Of a stretch of DNA of 64,000 bases, positions 1 to 7,879 are shown piece after piece. The translations under genes and the position numbers were made by a program. The stretch's first letter is position 1. Each line of letters opens with the position of its first letter. Under the pieces are notes generated by a model. It had not been told where the DNA came from. It saw nothing but the letters and a program-made list of their open reading frames with translations, and ran no database searches. The DNA lies in the NCBI RefSeq assembly GCF_016743815.1, contig NZ_CP061035.1:3226501-3290500 (forward strand). The letters run 5' to 3'. The DNA is from Sphingomonas aliaeris. GTDB lineage: Bacteria > Pseudomonadota > Alphaproteobacteria > Sphingomonadales > Sphingomonadaceae.

Positions 1-184
1 CGCCCGATGCCTCGAAGCCGATCCGCAGGCACGCCGTACCGGCAAGCCGGACAAGCTTGCGGCCGAGTGCGGCAATGCCGGTCTTGGTATTGGGTACCCG
101 CCAGAGCATTCCTGCCGGATGAGCGTGGATAACGAGTTCGTCCTTGGCAACATCGATGCCGACAAAGAGGTCGGAGTGTGACAT
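1..184 (-). CDS. IS110-family transposase, N-terminal part (cut by window edge)
   Basis: The frame opens at an ATG at 184 and runs leftward off the window, so 61 residues are visible. They begin MSHSDLFVGIDVAKDELVIH. GIDVAKD is the first acidic strand of the RuvC-like DEDD domain that opens IS110/IS1111 transposases; these enzymes move DNA by a site-specific, recombinase-like route. The rest of the catalytic domain and the C-terminal serine domain lie outside the window, so completeness cannot be judged. Palindromic repeats lie just upstream at 322-440, a setting typical of this family, parts of which insert into REP-type palindromes. Confidence 0.85.
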   Translation of the reverse strand, partial: MSHSDLFVGIDVAKDELVIHAHPAGMLWRVPNTKTGIAALGRKLVRLAGTACLRIGFEASG

Positions 185-321
185 GATCCGGTCTCCCAAG
201 CTTGTCATGCGGGGTCCGTAAGCACGGCCCCAGGCAACTGTCCGGGGTTTGGGAAGACGGATGTGGCCCTGCTCAGGAACGGTCTTTGTCGACCGGCTTG
301 TCGAACGGCCTCACATCCGCC

Positions 322-351
322 GCCTGAGCCGGGTGGCCACCCGGCTCAGGC
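322..351. repeat. 30-bp perfect palindrome beside the IS110 element
   Basis: Two 15-base arms, centred on CGGGTGGCCACCCG, pair perfectly with no loop. It lies 138 bases upstream of the IS110 transposase start. It could be a bidirectional terminator without a T run, a REP-type element or the insertion target of the IS. The sequence shows only the symmetry. Confidence 0.6.
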
Positions 352-371
352 ACCTTGCCGATTACACCATT

Positions 372-440
372 CCAGACAGACAAGCTTGTCGAAGGGCGGG
401 TAGCGCAGGACAGGTGCTTCGACAGGCTCAGCACGAACGG
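372..440. repeat. REP-like inverted repeat pair
   Basis: CTTGTCGAAG (385-394) and CTTCGACAGG (417-426) form an imperfect inverted pair. The right arm continues as CTTCGACAGGCTCAGCACGA. As I recall, this motif is dispersed in many sphingomonad genomes as an extragenic palindrome. From here to 507 I see no gene; the whole 185-507 gap holds this pair, the palindrome at 322-351 and IS flank. Confidence 0.5.
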
Positions 441-507
441 TAAAAGTTGAAGTCGTTTCACCCGAATATTGGAAGGGGGCCGGACGCACCGTCCGACCCC
501 CGATCCC

Positions 508-1080
508 TTACTTGGCCGCAGTCGGCGCCACAGCCGTCGCAGTCGGCGCCACAGCCGTCGCGGGAGCAGACGCAGGTGCAGCTGGCGGCGGCGGCGGAGG
601 CGCCGCCCGGTCGCCGTCGGGACCCGGACGCGGCCCCTTCCCTCCCGGCCCGCCCGGCCCGTGATCGGGGCCATGCATCGGTCCGAGCGCGGTCACCTTG
701 CCGTCCGCACCGACCAGGAACGCCGCCCGCATGAAGCCGCGGTCGAACCGCCCCTGCACGGTCACGGCCTGCCCGGCGGACACCAGAGTGCCGTCCTCGC
801 CTTCGCGCCCCAGATCGACCAGCGCGCGTCCCGATGCGTCTGCGATCACGATCTTGTTGCCATAGATCTGGTCCACGCGACCGCGGATCGTCACGACGCT
901 GTCGCCGGATTTCAGTGCGCTGATCGCTACCGGCACCGCCGGGGCCATCGTCGCGCTCGGTCGCGTCGCCGCCACGGTGATCGCGCCGCCCGCGCCACCC
1001 AGTGCGACCAAAGCCGCGGCGATCAGGCCGAACTTGCGCCGCGATGGGCGCCGTGTGGTTTCTTCAGTCATCGTCTTCAC
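508..1080 (-). CDS. Membrane-anchored or secreted OB-fold (BOF-like) protein
   Basis: This 190-residue protein has a basic start, a membrane segment or signal anchor at about residues 17-38, an OB-fold region at about 48-130 and a long Pro/Ala/Gly-rich tail. The fold region has the alternation of the YgiW/YdeI stress-tolerance family (VVTIRGRV, then NKIVIADASG, then VTVQGRF). A His/Asp/Gly stretch, MHGPDHGPGG, follows the fold. It is divergent from the two-component pair at 1196-3250, which also has a His/Asp-rich sensor domain, so it may be a target of that system. Function is inferred from fold resemblance only. Confidence 0.55.
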   Translation of the reverse strand: MKTMTEETTRRPSRRKFGLIAAALVALGGAGGAITVAATRPSATMAPAVPVAISALKSGDSVVTIRGRVDQIYGNKIVIADASGRALVDLGREGEDGTLVSAGQAVTVQGRFDRGFMRAAFLVGADGKVTALGPMHGPDHGPGGPGGKGPRPGPDGDRAAPPPPPPAAPASAPATAVAPTATAVAPTAAK

Positions 1081-1195
1081 TCCACTTGGGGTTTCGATCC
1101 ACCCTCTCTAGGCTCCGGTTCCCGACCCACACTGAACCGCTCCGTTCAGTTTCGGTTTGGTCGAAAGGGCTAGTCCGCCCGGCGGAGGTGTTGCT

Positions 1196-1856
1196 GTGCG
1201 GGTATTGCTGGTCGAGGATGACGCGACGCTCGCCGACGGCATCGCGCGCGCTCCGCGCGGAAAACTTTGCCGTCGATGTCGCGACGAATGGCGAGGATGG
1301 CGGGCATCTCGGCGCCACCGAACTCTACGACGTTGCGATTCTCGACCTCGGATTGCCCAGGCGCGATGGCCTGTCGGTATTGCGCGACTGGCGCGCCGCC
1401 GCCCGCAACCTGCCCGTGCTGATCCTCACCGCGCGGGACGGCTGGTCGGAAAAGGTCGAGGGGTTCAAGGCCGGTGCCGACGATTACCTGACCAAGCCGT
1501 TCCGTATCGAGGAGGTCGTGATGCGGCTCCGCGCGCTCGTGCGCCGTGCCGCCGGGCACGCCTCGGCCCGCGTCGCCTGCGGGCCGCTGGTCTTCGATGC
1601 ACAGCTGGGTACGTTCGAACTGGACGGCCTGCCGCTCAAGCTTACCGCGTTCGAATGGCGCGTTCTGTCGCAACTGATGCTTCGCCGCGAAGTGGTGATC
1701 GAGCGCGCCGACCTTATCGAACGCGTCTATGAAGGCGATGCGGACGTGGATTCCAACTCGATCGAGGTCATTATCGGTCGTCTGCGCCGCAAGATCGGCG
1801 CCGAAATGATCGAGACGGTGCGTGGCCGCGGCTACCGATTGACCGGCGGCGCATGA
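1196..1856 (+). pseudogene. OmpR/PhoP-type response regulator, reading frame broken near 1250
   Basis: The GTG at 1196 follows GGAGG by eight bases and starts VRVLLVEDDATLADGIAR. The frame then shifts inside the GC repeat at 1242-1250 and resumes as LRAENFAVD. Adding one GC unit gives a 220-residue protein, the usual length of the family. The receiver domain has its phosphoacceptor in AILDLGLP and its lysine in YLTKPF. The C-terminal winged helix ends in GRLRRKI and VRGRGYRL. It overlaps the kinase gene by four bases (ATGA), so the two are translationally coupled. Sequencing error in the GC repeat is as likely as a real lesion. Confidence 0.8.
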
Positions 1857-3250
1857 ACCGCTGGCTCCGGTCCCTACGCGGTCGCCTGCTGTTGATCGCC
1901 GCGGCCTCGACGCTCGCCGCCTTGCTGTTTGCGGGCTTCGCGATCGGCCATGTGCTGGAACGAGTCGTGATGCGCGGACTGGACGAACGCCTCGATACGC
2001 AGGTGCGTATCCTCGCCCGCGCGGTCCGCCCGGACGGCACGCTCGACACCGCCCGCGCCGTCGACCTCCCCGATTTCGGCCGGATCGGCTCGGGCTGGTC
2101 GTGGCGCGTCGATGGCCCCACAGGACACTTTACCAGCGCAGCCGGTGCCCCGGACGTTCCCGTAATCCGCTCCCCCGACGCACGCGCCCCCCGCCCCGAC
2201 CCGGCCCTCCGGCACGACGACGGCCCTCGCCACGACGATGACGGCATCCGACCCGGCGAGATAGACGACTCCTCCGGGCAACGGCTGCACGCGCGACAGA
2301 CGGTCGTCGCGACCCCGGCCGGCCCGGTCACGATCGCAGCCGCTGGCCCACGTCGCGTCGTCGCCGCGCCGCTGCGCGAGGCGCTTCTGCCGTTGCTCGC
2401 CTCGCTCGCCATCCTCGGCATCGGCCTGGGCGTCGCGACCTTCGTGCAACTCCGGCTCGGCCTGCGCCCGCTGACCAGGCTGCGCACCGCGTTGGTCGAC
2501 GTGCGCGCCGGACGGAGGAGCCACGTGCCCGCCGACCAGCCGGAGGAACTCGCCGGGATCGTCGGCGAACTGAACGCGCTGATCGACCAGAACGAGGCCG
2601 GCCTTTCCGCCGCGCGTCGCCACGTTTCCAATCTGGCGCATGGCATGAAGACCCCGCTCGCCGCGCTTGCGATGAAACTCAGCGAAGACGGCCGCGATCC
2701 GGACGGCAGCTTGTCGGCGATGGTGGCAGAAGTCGATGCCCGCGTCCGCCATCATCTCGGCCGCGCCCGCGCCGCCACGCCCGCCGGACGCAGCCGCGCG
2801 CGCACGCCGCTCCTGCCCGCCCTCATGGATCTCGCGACCGTACTCGACCGCCTTCACGCCGATCGCCCGGTGCGCTTCGAAACCGACGTCCCCGCCGATC
2901 TCGCGCTTGCTGTCGATCCGCAGGATCTGGACGAGATGCTGGGCAATCTGCTCGACAATGCCCGCCGTCATGCCCGGTCGGAGTTGTCCGTTCGTGTGGA
3001 GGTCCTAAATACGCTGGCGACGATCCTGATCGAGGATGATGGCCCTGGGCTTGCGGAAACCGCGATGCGCGACGCGCTCGTTCCCGGTCAAAGGCTCGAC
3101 GAGGCGGGCGAAGGCTATGGCTTCGGCCTGTCGATCGTGCAGGAACTGGCTGAACTGAACGGCGGCACGCTGTCGCTCGGCCGTTCCGAACGCGCCGGCT
3201 GGGGGCTCGCCGTGACCCTCACGCTGCCCCGCGCGCTACTGGCCGGATAA
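1853..3250 (+). CDS. PhoQ-like sensor histidine kinase
   Basis: This 465-residue kinase has a first membrane helix at about 11-31, a periplasmic domain at 32-175, a second helix at 177-199, a HAMP linker, a HisKA domain with phosphoacceptor H263 (LAHGMKTPLA) and an ATPase domain with N box EMLGNLLDNA, G1 EDDGPGL and G2 GYGFGLSIV. The periplasmic domain contains the acidic, His-rich run HDDGPRHDDDG at about 121-131, which could bind a cation. It partners with the response regulator just upstream, which it overlaps. The signal it senses is unknown; a metal is a guess from the His/Asp run. Confidence 0.9.
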   Translation: MNRWLRSLRGRLLLIAAASTLAALLFAGFAIGHVLERVVMRGLDERLDTQVRILARAVRPDGTLDTARAVDLPDFGRIGSGWSWRVDGPTGHFTSAAGAPDVPVIRSPDARAPRPDPALRHDDGPRHDDDGIRPGEIDDSSGQRLHARQTVVATPAGPVTIAAAGPRRVVAAPLREALLPLLASLAILGIGLGVATFVQLRLGLRPLTRLRTALVDVRAGRRSHVPADQPEELAGIVGELNALIDQNEAGLSAARRHVSNLAHGMKTPLAALAMKLSEDGRDPDGSLSAMVAEVDARVRHHLGRARAATPAGRSRARTPLLPALMDLATVLDRLHADRPVRFETDVPADLALAVDPQDLDEMLGNLLDNARRHARSELSVRVEVLNTLATILIEDDGPGLAETAMRDALVPGQRLDEAGEGYGFGLSIVQELAELNGGTLSLGRSERAGWGLAVTLTLPRALLAG

Positions 3251-3323
3251 GGCGATGCAACACAGGCTTGCGGCGCGCGTTCAGACCCCGCACGCTCTTT
3301 CTTCACCGACCACGGAACGCTTT

Positions 3324-3473
3324 ATGTCTATCGACGACCAGATGATCGACACGCCCGACGGCCCGATGACCTGGGCCGAATGGAAGAAGAAGAACCCGGT
3401 CCAGATCCCCTCCCGCCGCACCAAGGGCAAGGACCTGCCCGTCAAGGTCAAGCGCTTCACCGAGAAGCCCTGA
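3324..3473 (+). CDS. Small conserved-looking hypothetical protein (49 aa)
   Basis: The ATG at 3324 starts MSIDDQMIDTPDGPMTWAEW; the C-terminal half is Lys/Arg-rich (KGKDLPVKVKRFTEKP). The ordered acidic N-terminus and basic C-terminus argue for a real gene rather than a chance frame. It sits between the two-component operon and a convergent hybrid kinase, with a weak GGAA ahead of the start. I do not recognise a family. Confidence 0.5.
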   Translation: MSIDDQMIDTPDGPMTWAEWKKKNPVQIPSRRTKGKDLPVKVKRFTEKP

Positions 3474-3482
3474 CGAGTCCCG

Positions 3483-5027
3483 TCACGCCGCCTCGCGGAT
3501 CCTCGTCCCCGCCGCGCGCCGCAGCACGCGGGATACGTGGTCGATCGAATACGGCTTCTGGATCAGTTCGAACCCGTCCGTCCCGCTCGCCGCGAGCACA
3601 TGGCTGTACCCGCTCGCCAGCACCACCGGCAGCCCGACGTTCATCTCGCGGATCGCACGACCCATCTCCATGCCGGTCATCCCGGGCATCACCACGTCCG
3701 AAAACACCACATCGAACCGCGCGGCATCGGCCTTGACCTCCTTCAGCCCCTCGACGCCGTTGGTCGCCAGGACGGTGGTGAAGCCCAATTGGTCCAGCGC
3801 ATCCACCGTGCTCGCCGCGACCTCGGCATTGTCCTCGACCACCAGCACGCATCGCACGACGTCATTGCCCTCGGCATCGACGGCGGCCACCGCTTCCGCC
3901 TTTTCGACCGCGGCGACCTGCGGCAGGTACAGGGTGAAGCTGCTCCCCGAACCGATCTCGCTCTCGACCTGGATGTCGCCGCCCGATTGCCGCGCGAACC
4001 CGAACACCTGCGACAGGCCCAGCCCGGTGCCGTGACCGACCGGCTTGGTCGTGAAGAACGGCTCGAAGATACGCGCGCGTTCGCCTTGTTCGATCCCCGC
4101 GCCCGTATCGGTGATCGTCACCGCGACGAAATCGCCTTGGATCACCGGACGCTCGCGCAACGCCGGTATCGCCTGCACGGCCCGCGCGGAGATCTTCAGC
4201 CGCCCGGCACCCCCCATCGCGTCGCGCGCATTGGCGACCATGTTGACCAACGCGGTATCGAACTGGTTCGTATCGGCATTCACGGCGAACGACCCGTCCG
4301 GAATATCGACCTCGATCGAGATCCGCGATCCGACCAGCGTCCGCATCATCTCGTCGATCGCGCGGATGTTGCCGCCGATATCGAACACGGTCGGCTTCAG
4401 GGCCTGCCGCCGCGCGAAGGCGAGCAACTGCTGCGTCAGCTTCGACGCCCGCCCCACCGCCTCACCGATCGCACCGACATAGCGCGCACGCCGTTCCTCC
4501 TTCTGGTTCGGCAGTTTCAGCATCTCGACCGCGGATTGCACGATCGTCAGCAGATTGTTGAAATCGTGCGCGACGCCTCCGGTCAGTTGCCCCACCGCTT
4601 CCATCTTCTGGCTCTGGCGCAGCGCATCCTCGGTCTCGCGCAACGCAGCCTCTGCGCGCAACCGCGCGCTGATATCCTTGGCGTGGTGAAATGCGCCGAT
4701 GATCGTCCCGTGTGCATCGCGCAGCGGCGCATAGGAAATATCCCAATACGGCTTGTTGAGTTCGGGATCGCCGAACTCCTCGGTAACGTTGAAGACTTCG
4801 CCCAACAGCGCCCGCGTCATGAACCCCCGGATGACGTCCGCCTGTTCGGGCAGAAACAGATCGGGGAACACGTCACCGATCTGCACGCGGTAACCATAGA
4901 TGCGGAAAAACTCGTCGCTATGCGCCCGATTGAACGCTATCATGCGGTATTCGTGGTCGAACGCGCAGATCGGAGACTGGTCCGATTGCCCGATGATTTC
5001 CCAAAGCCCCATCGATCCTGTCGACAT
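3483..5027 (-). CDS. PAS hybrid histidine kinase with C-terminal receiver
   Basis: This soluble 514-residue kinase starts at the ATG at 5027, preceded by GAAGGGG. Order: a PAS domain (about 10-125), a short coiled linker, a HisKA domain with H154 in [11 protein letters not shown], an ATPase domain ([27 protein letters not shown]) and a receiver domain with SDVVMPGM. The HDFNNLL form of the H box and the attached receiver place it in the group of blue-light or general-stress hybrid kinases common in Alphaproteobacteria. The PAS domain lacks an obvious NCRFLQ-type flavin-cysteine motif, so light sensing is not supported. An in-frame ATG at 5075 would add 16 residues. Confidence 0.88.
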   Translation of the reverse strand: MSTGSMGLWEIIGQSDQSPICAFDHEYRMIAFNRAHSDEFFRIYGYRVQIGDVFPDLFLPEQADVIRGFMTRALLGEVFNVTEEFGDPELNKPYWDISYAPLRDAHGTIIGAFHHAKDISARLRAEAALRETEDALRQSQKMEAVGQLTGGVAHDFNNLLTIVQSAVEMLKLPNQKEERRARYVGAIGEAVGRASKLTQQLLAFARRQALKPTVFDIGGNIRAIDEMMRTLVGSRISIEVDIPDGSFAVNADTNQFDTALVNMVANARDAMGGAGRLKISARAVQAIPALRERPVIQGDFVAVTITDTGAGIEQGERARIFEPFFTTKPVGHGTGLGLSQVFGFARQSGGDIQVESEIGSGSSFTLYLPQVAAVEKAEAVAAVDAEGNDVVRCVLVVEDNAEVAASTVDALDQLGFTTVLATNGVEGLKEVKADAARFDVVFSDVVMPGMTGMEMGRAIREMNVGLPVVLASGYSHVLAASGTDGFELIQKPYSIDHVSRVLRRAAGTRIREAA

Positions 5028-5134
5028 GCGCCCCCTTCTCCGGCCGGATATCGGCTCTTTTGGAACACGGAGCATAACATAGTTTCGGTCGAGGCAAAGC
5101 GTTCGCCTAACATTGCGCGAAGGACCGACGACAC

Positions 5135-5174
5135 TGGACGTTCGGCCCCGGCGGCACTATATACCGATCGGTAT
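5135..5174 (+). promoter_or_regulatory. tetR promoter with operator palindrome overlapping the start codon
   Basis: TGGACG (5135-5140) and TATATA (5158-5163) are 17 bases apart and resemble -35 and -10 boxes. The perfect palindrome ATACCGATCGGTAT (5161-5174) overlaps both the -10 box and the first two bases of the ATG at 5173. Transcription would then begin within a few bases of the start codon, making the tetR message leaderless or nearly so. The same palindrome recurs ahead of the efflux genes, which suggests autoregulation. Confidence 0.6.
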
Positions 5175-5790
5175 GGAACAATGCACAGCCTCCCCGCCCG
5201 TAAAGGGCCGCCCACGCGAGTTCGACACGGATGTCGCACTCACGGCGGCACTTCGCGTCTTCTGGCGCAACGGCTACGAAAGCGCATCGATGGCGGAATT
5301 GACCGCCGAGATGGGCATCACCAAGCCCAGCCTCTATGCGGCGTTCGGTAACAAGGAAGCGCTGTTTCACAAGGCGTTGGACCTCTACGAACGCGAAAAG
5401 CTCGCCTATACCGTTGCCGCGCTCGAAGCGCCGACGGCGCGCGGCGTCGCGGAGCGTTTCCTGCAGGGTGCACTCCAGATCCATCTGAATACCGGCGACC
5501 CAAAAGGCTGTATGGGGGTCATCTCGACCGTCACCTGTTGCGGTTCCGAAGCCGAGTCGATCAAGGCGGACCTGACCACGCGGCGCGCGTCGTCCGAGGC
5601 GGCGCTGATCGCGCGGTTCGAACGTGCGCAGGCGGAGGGCGAACTGCCCGAGGGCCTGACCCCGTTCGCACTCACGCGGTTCCTGTACGCGCTGCTCCAG
5701 GGGATGTCCGTACAATCGAGCTCGGGGGCCAGTTGCGTCGAACTCAGGCAGCTCGTCGAGACGACGATGCTGGTGTGGCCGACCCGCTGA
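5173..5790 (+). CDS. TetR/AcrR-family repressor, probable regulator of the efflux operon
   Basis: This 205-residue protein begins MEQCTASPPVKGRPREFDTD. Its N-terminal helix-turn-helix (about 15-60) includes ITKPSLYAAFGNKEALF, the recognition helix region of AcrR-type TetR proteins. The larger C-terminal ligand domain contains the paired-cysteine region STVTCCGSE. It lies upstream of, and in the same direction as, an RND efflux operon. Palindromes matching the one over its own start flank that operon's promoter. The ligand is unknown. An upstream in-frame start exists at 5113, but family alignment and the promoter position favour 5173. Confidence 0.88.
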   Translation: MEQCTASPPVKGRPREFDTDVALTAALRVFWRNGYESASMAELTAEMGITKPSLYAAFGNKEALFHKALDLYEREKLAYTVAALEAPTARGVAERFLQGALQIHLNTGDPKGCMGVISTVTCCGSEAESIKADLTTRRASSEAALIARFERAQAEGELPEGLTPFALTRFLYALLQGMSVQSSSGASCVELRQLVETTMLVWPTR

Positions 5791-5798
5791 AAAATAAA

Positions 5799-5860
5799 AT
5801 ACCGCCCGGTACATAAAGTCGTTGACGCAGTGCAACGGAACATTATATACCACTCGGTAT
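5799..5860 (+). promoter_or_regulatory. Efflux operon promoter with two TetR-type operators
   Basis: ATACCGCCCGGTAC (5799-5812) and ATACCACTCGGTAT (5847-5860) match the palindrome over the tetR start; together they give ATACC-N3-CGGTA(T/C). TTGACG (5822-5827) and TATATA (5844-5849) are 16 bases apart and look like a sigma-70 promoter. The second operator overlaps the -10 box and the first lies just upstream of the -35 box, so bound repressor would block polymerase. Operator assignment to the adjacent TetR is an inference from position and repetition. Confidence 0.65.
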
Positions 5861-5912
5861 CGAAGCTTCGTCCTGATCCGGATGCGGCGAAAACGGTGAA
5901 GGACCACCGCCA

Positions 5913-5933
5913 ATGAAGACCGCAACTACCTGA
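5913..5933 (+). CDS. Possible six-codon leader peptide MKTATT
   Basis: An ATG at 5913 follows a good ribosome site (GAAGGA, 5898-5903) by nine bases and is closed by TGA after six codons. It lies in the untranslated leader between the promoter and the first efflux gene, six bases before a perfect hairpin (5939-5960). This arrangement resembles leader peptides that couple ribosome stalling to expression of resistance genes. Only the arrangement is seen; expression is not proven and chance is possible. Confidence 0.35.
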   Translation: MKTATT

Positions 5934-5938
5934 TCCTT

Positions 5939-5960
5939 CGGACGATCCATCGATCGTCCG
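5939..5960 (+). promoter_or_regulatory. Leader hairpin upstream of the efflux genes (possible attenuator)
   Basis: CGGACGATC and GATCGTCCG form a perfect nine-base stem with the four-base loop CATC, followed by CTTTCATCATCATCATTC, which is pyrimidine-rich but not a clean T run. It follows the mini-ORF at 5913-5933. It may act as an attenuator or a stability element. The rest of 5861-6102 holds no recognisable gene. Confidence 0.45.
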
Positions 5961-6102
5961 CTTTCATCATCATCATTCAAACGGCCCGCCCACTGCGAAA
6001 CGTGGTCCGGGATCAATCAACTGCGCCTCGCAGGGTCTGCACCTCCGACGATCGGGTCGGCGGCGATCGCCCCGCCATGCCTGAGCCACAAGGGGAAATT
6101 AC

Positions 6103-6486
6103 ATGGCTTATCTGGGTATCGAAGAGATGTTCTCGGGTCCGTCGGCGGACGTTCGCAAAGAAACGAAAGCCGGCTTCACGGCGCTCGAATGGAGCGTCAT
6201 CGCACTCGCCAAGAAGGATTCGATCGGCAGCCTGAAGGCGCCGGGGCGCGTTTCCCGCGCAATCGGCACGGTGTTCGGCCTTGGCGTCAATTCGCGCCTT
6301 GCCGAGCCGCGGCTGGAAATGCTCCGCCGGCTTGCCGTCTATGCCTGGCGGCGCGGCTATGCCCTTCCCGCCGCGGAGGTGTCCGCCTTCCTGAAGGCCG
6401 GGTTCAGCATGGGGCAGGCCGAGGTGCTGGTCGCCAGCGTCACCGGCGGGTCGGTCGGTCAGCTCGCCTGGAAGGTCGCCGCATGA
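6103..6486 (+). CDS. Unknown 127-aa protein, first gene of the RND efflux operon
   Basis: The ATG at 6103 follows AAGGGGAAATTAC, a fair ribosome site. The protein begins MAYLGIEEMFSGPSADVRKE, has no signal peptide or membrane segment and is mostly predicted helical, with a central basic stretch (GRVSRAIGTVFGLG). Its stop overlaps the start of the adaptor gene (ATGA), so the two should be translationally coupled. I do not recognise a family. Position suggests a cytoplasmic accessory or regulatory role for the pump. Confidence 0.75.
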   Translation: MAYLGIEEMFSGPSADVRKETKAGFTALEWSVIALAKKDSIGSLKAPGRVSRAIGTVFGLGVNSRLAEPRLEMLRRLAVYAWRRGYALPAAEVSAFLKAGFSMGQAEVLVASVTGGSVGQLAWKVAA

Positions 6487-7763
6487 ACATGATCACTCCG
6501 ATCGAGGCCAAGGCGGACGACGCACCAGCGCCCCCGCCGGAACCGGACAAGCGCAGGCCCGCATGGCAGCGCGGCGCACTGGTGCTCGTCCCGCTCGCCT
6601 TGGCCGGCGGTCTCGGCGCAAAGCTCCTGAACGACGCCCCCGCCACCGCCGCCGTCCCCCCGCCCGCCGCAGTGACCGTCGCTGCCCCTCTGGTCCGCGA
6701 GGTCAACGAATGGGACCAATATGTCGGCCGGTTCACCCCGAGCCGCGCTGTAGAAATCCGCCCCCGCGTCTCCGGCGAAGTCACCGGCATCCACTTCCGT
6801 GACGGTGAAATCGTGCGAAAGGGCCAGTTGCTCTTCAGTATCGATCCACGTCCTTTCGCGGCGGCTTTGGCCGAGGCGCGCGCCAATGTCGCCAGCGCCG
6901 CCAGCGCGCTGGCACTCGCCCGATCGGATTATGCACGCGCCGCGCGGCTCGTCGACGACGAGGCGATCTCCGCGAGCGAAGTCGATTCCCTGCGCGCCAA
7001 GGTCCAGGCGTCCCAGGCGGCGCTCGCCGCAGCCACCGCCCGTGTCCGCGCCCGCGCGCTCGACGTCGAATTCACTCAGGTCCGCGCGCCGATCTCCGGC
7101 CGCGTCTCCGATCGCAAGGTCGATGCCGGCAACCAGGTCGCCGGCGGCGAAGGCACCGGCGGCAGCGTCCTCACCACGATCAATGCACTCGATCCGATCT
7201 ACTTCACGTTCGACGGCTCGGAGGCGTTGTACCTGAAGACGCAGCGCGCGCGTCAGCCCGGCGCAGCGCCCGCCGCGGTCGAGATCCAGCTTCAGGATGA
7301 AACGGATCACCGCTGGAAAGGCCATCTCGACTTTACCGACAACGGTCTCGACCAGCGCTCCGGCACGATCCGCGGTCGCGCCATACTCGCCAATCCGGGG
7401 CATTTCCTCACCCCCGGCATGTTCGGCAACATGCGCTTGTCGAGCGGTGGCACGGTCAAGGCGCTGCTCGTTCCCGACACCGCCGTGCAGACGGATCAGG
7501 CGCGCAAGGTCGTGTTGACCATTGATCGCCAGAATGCCGTCGTCGCCAAGCCCGTGACGCTCGGCCCGGTGATAGACGGCCTGCGCATCATCCGTTCCGG
7601 GCTTGCACCCACCGACCGCGTCATCGTCACGGGCACGCAGATGGCGATGCCGGGGGCGACGGTCGCGCCACGGCCCGGCAAGATCGTCGCCCAGCCCGCA
7701 TCCGCTCCCGCCGCCGCGCAGCCGATCGCGAGCGACGCGACCCTGGCCGCTCCGCCCGGCTGA
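6483..7763 (+). CDS. RND efflux periplasmic adaptor (MexA/AcrA type)
   Basis: This 426-residue membrane-fusion protein has a short cytoplasmic Pro-rich start, one membrane anchor at about residues 31-48, then a barrel-sandwich (VSGEVTGIHFRDGEIVRKGQ), a coiled-coil hairpin (about 125-190), the second lipoyl half (RAPISGRVSDRKVDAGNQV) and beta-barrel and membrane-proximal domains. It would bridge the inner-membrane pump at 7880 and the outer channel at 11083. Anchoring is by an N-terminal helix, as no lipobox cysteine is seen. The long Ala/Pro-rich C-terminus is probably disordered. Confidence 0.92.
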   Translation: MNMITPIEAKADDAPAPPPEPDKRRPAWQRGALVLVPLALAGGLGAKLLNDAPATAAVPPPAAVTVAAPLVREVNEWDQYVGRFTPSRAVEIRPRVSGEVTGIHFRDGEIVRKGQLLFSIDPRPFAAALAEARANVASAASALALARSDYARAARLVDDEAISASEVDSLRAKVQASQAALAAATARVRARALDVEFTQVRAPISGRVSDRKVDAGNQVAGGEGTGGSVLTTINALDPIYFTFDGSEALYLKTQRARQPGAAPAAVEIQLQDETDHRWKGHLDFTDNGLDQRSGTIRGRAILANPGHFLTPGMFGNMRLSSGGTVKALLVPDTAVQTDQARKVVLTIDRQNAVVAKPVTLGPVIDGLRIIRSGLAPTDRVIVTGTQMAMPGATVAPRPGKIVAQPASAPAAAQPIASDATLAAPPG

Positions 7764-7796
7764 TATCCCGACCGCGAACGTAAGAAGCCCGAACGT

Positions 7797-7815
7797 CTTG
7801 CCCATCGCGGGCAAG
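7797..7815. other. Hairpin between adaptor and pump genes
   Basis: CTTGCCC and GGGCAAG form a seven-base stem with loop ATCGC in the 116-base gap between adaptor and pump. No T run follows, so a strong terminator is unlikely. It may tune message stability or the relative output of the two genes. Confidence 0.4.
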
Positions 7816-7879
7816 CGTAATCCTTCGACGCGCCCATAACCGAAGTCATCCCACAGCCTCTCCAGTCGGGACACAAATC

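Noticed and set aside
3483-5027. LOV-type light sensor in the PAS hybrid kinase
   Set aside because: The flavin-binding NCRFLQ-type motif is not present in the PAS domain; only the general kinase class is supported.
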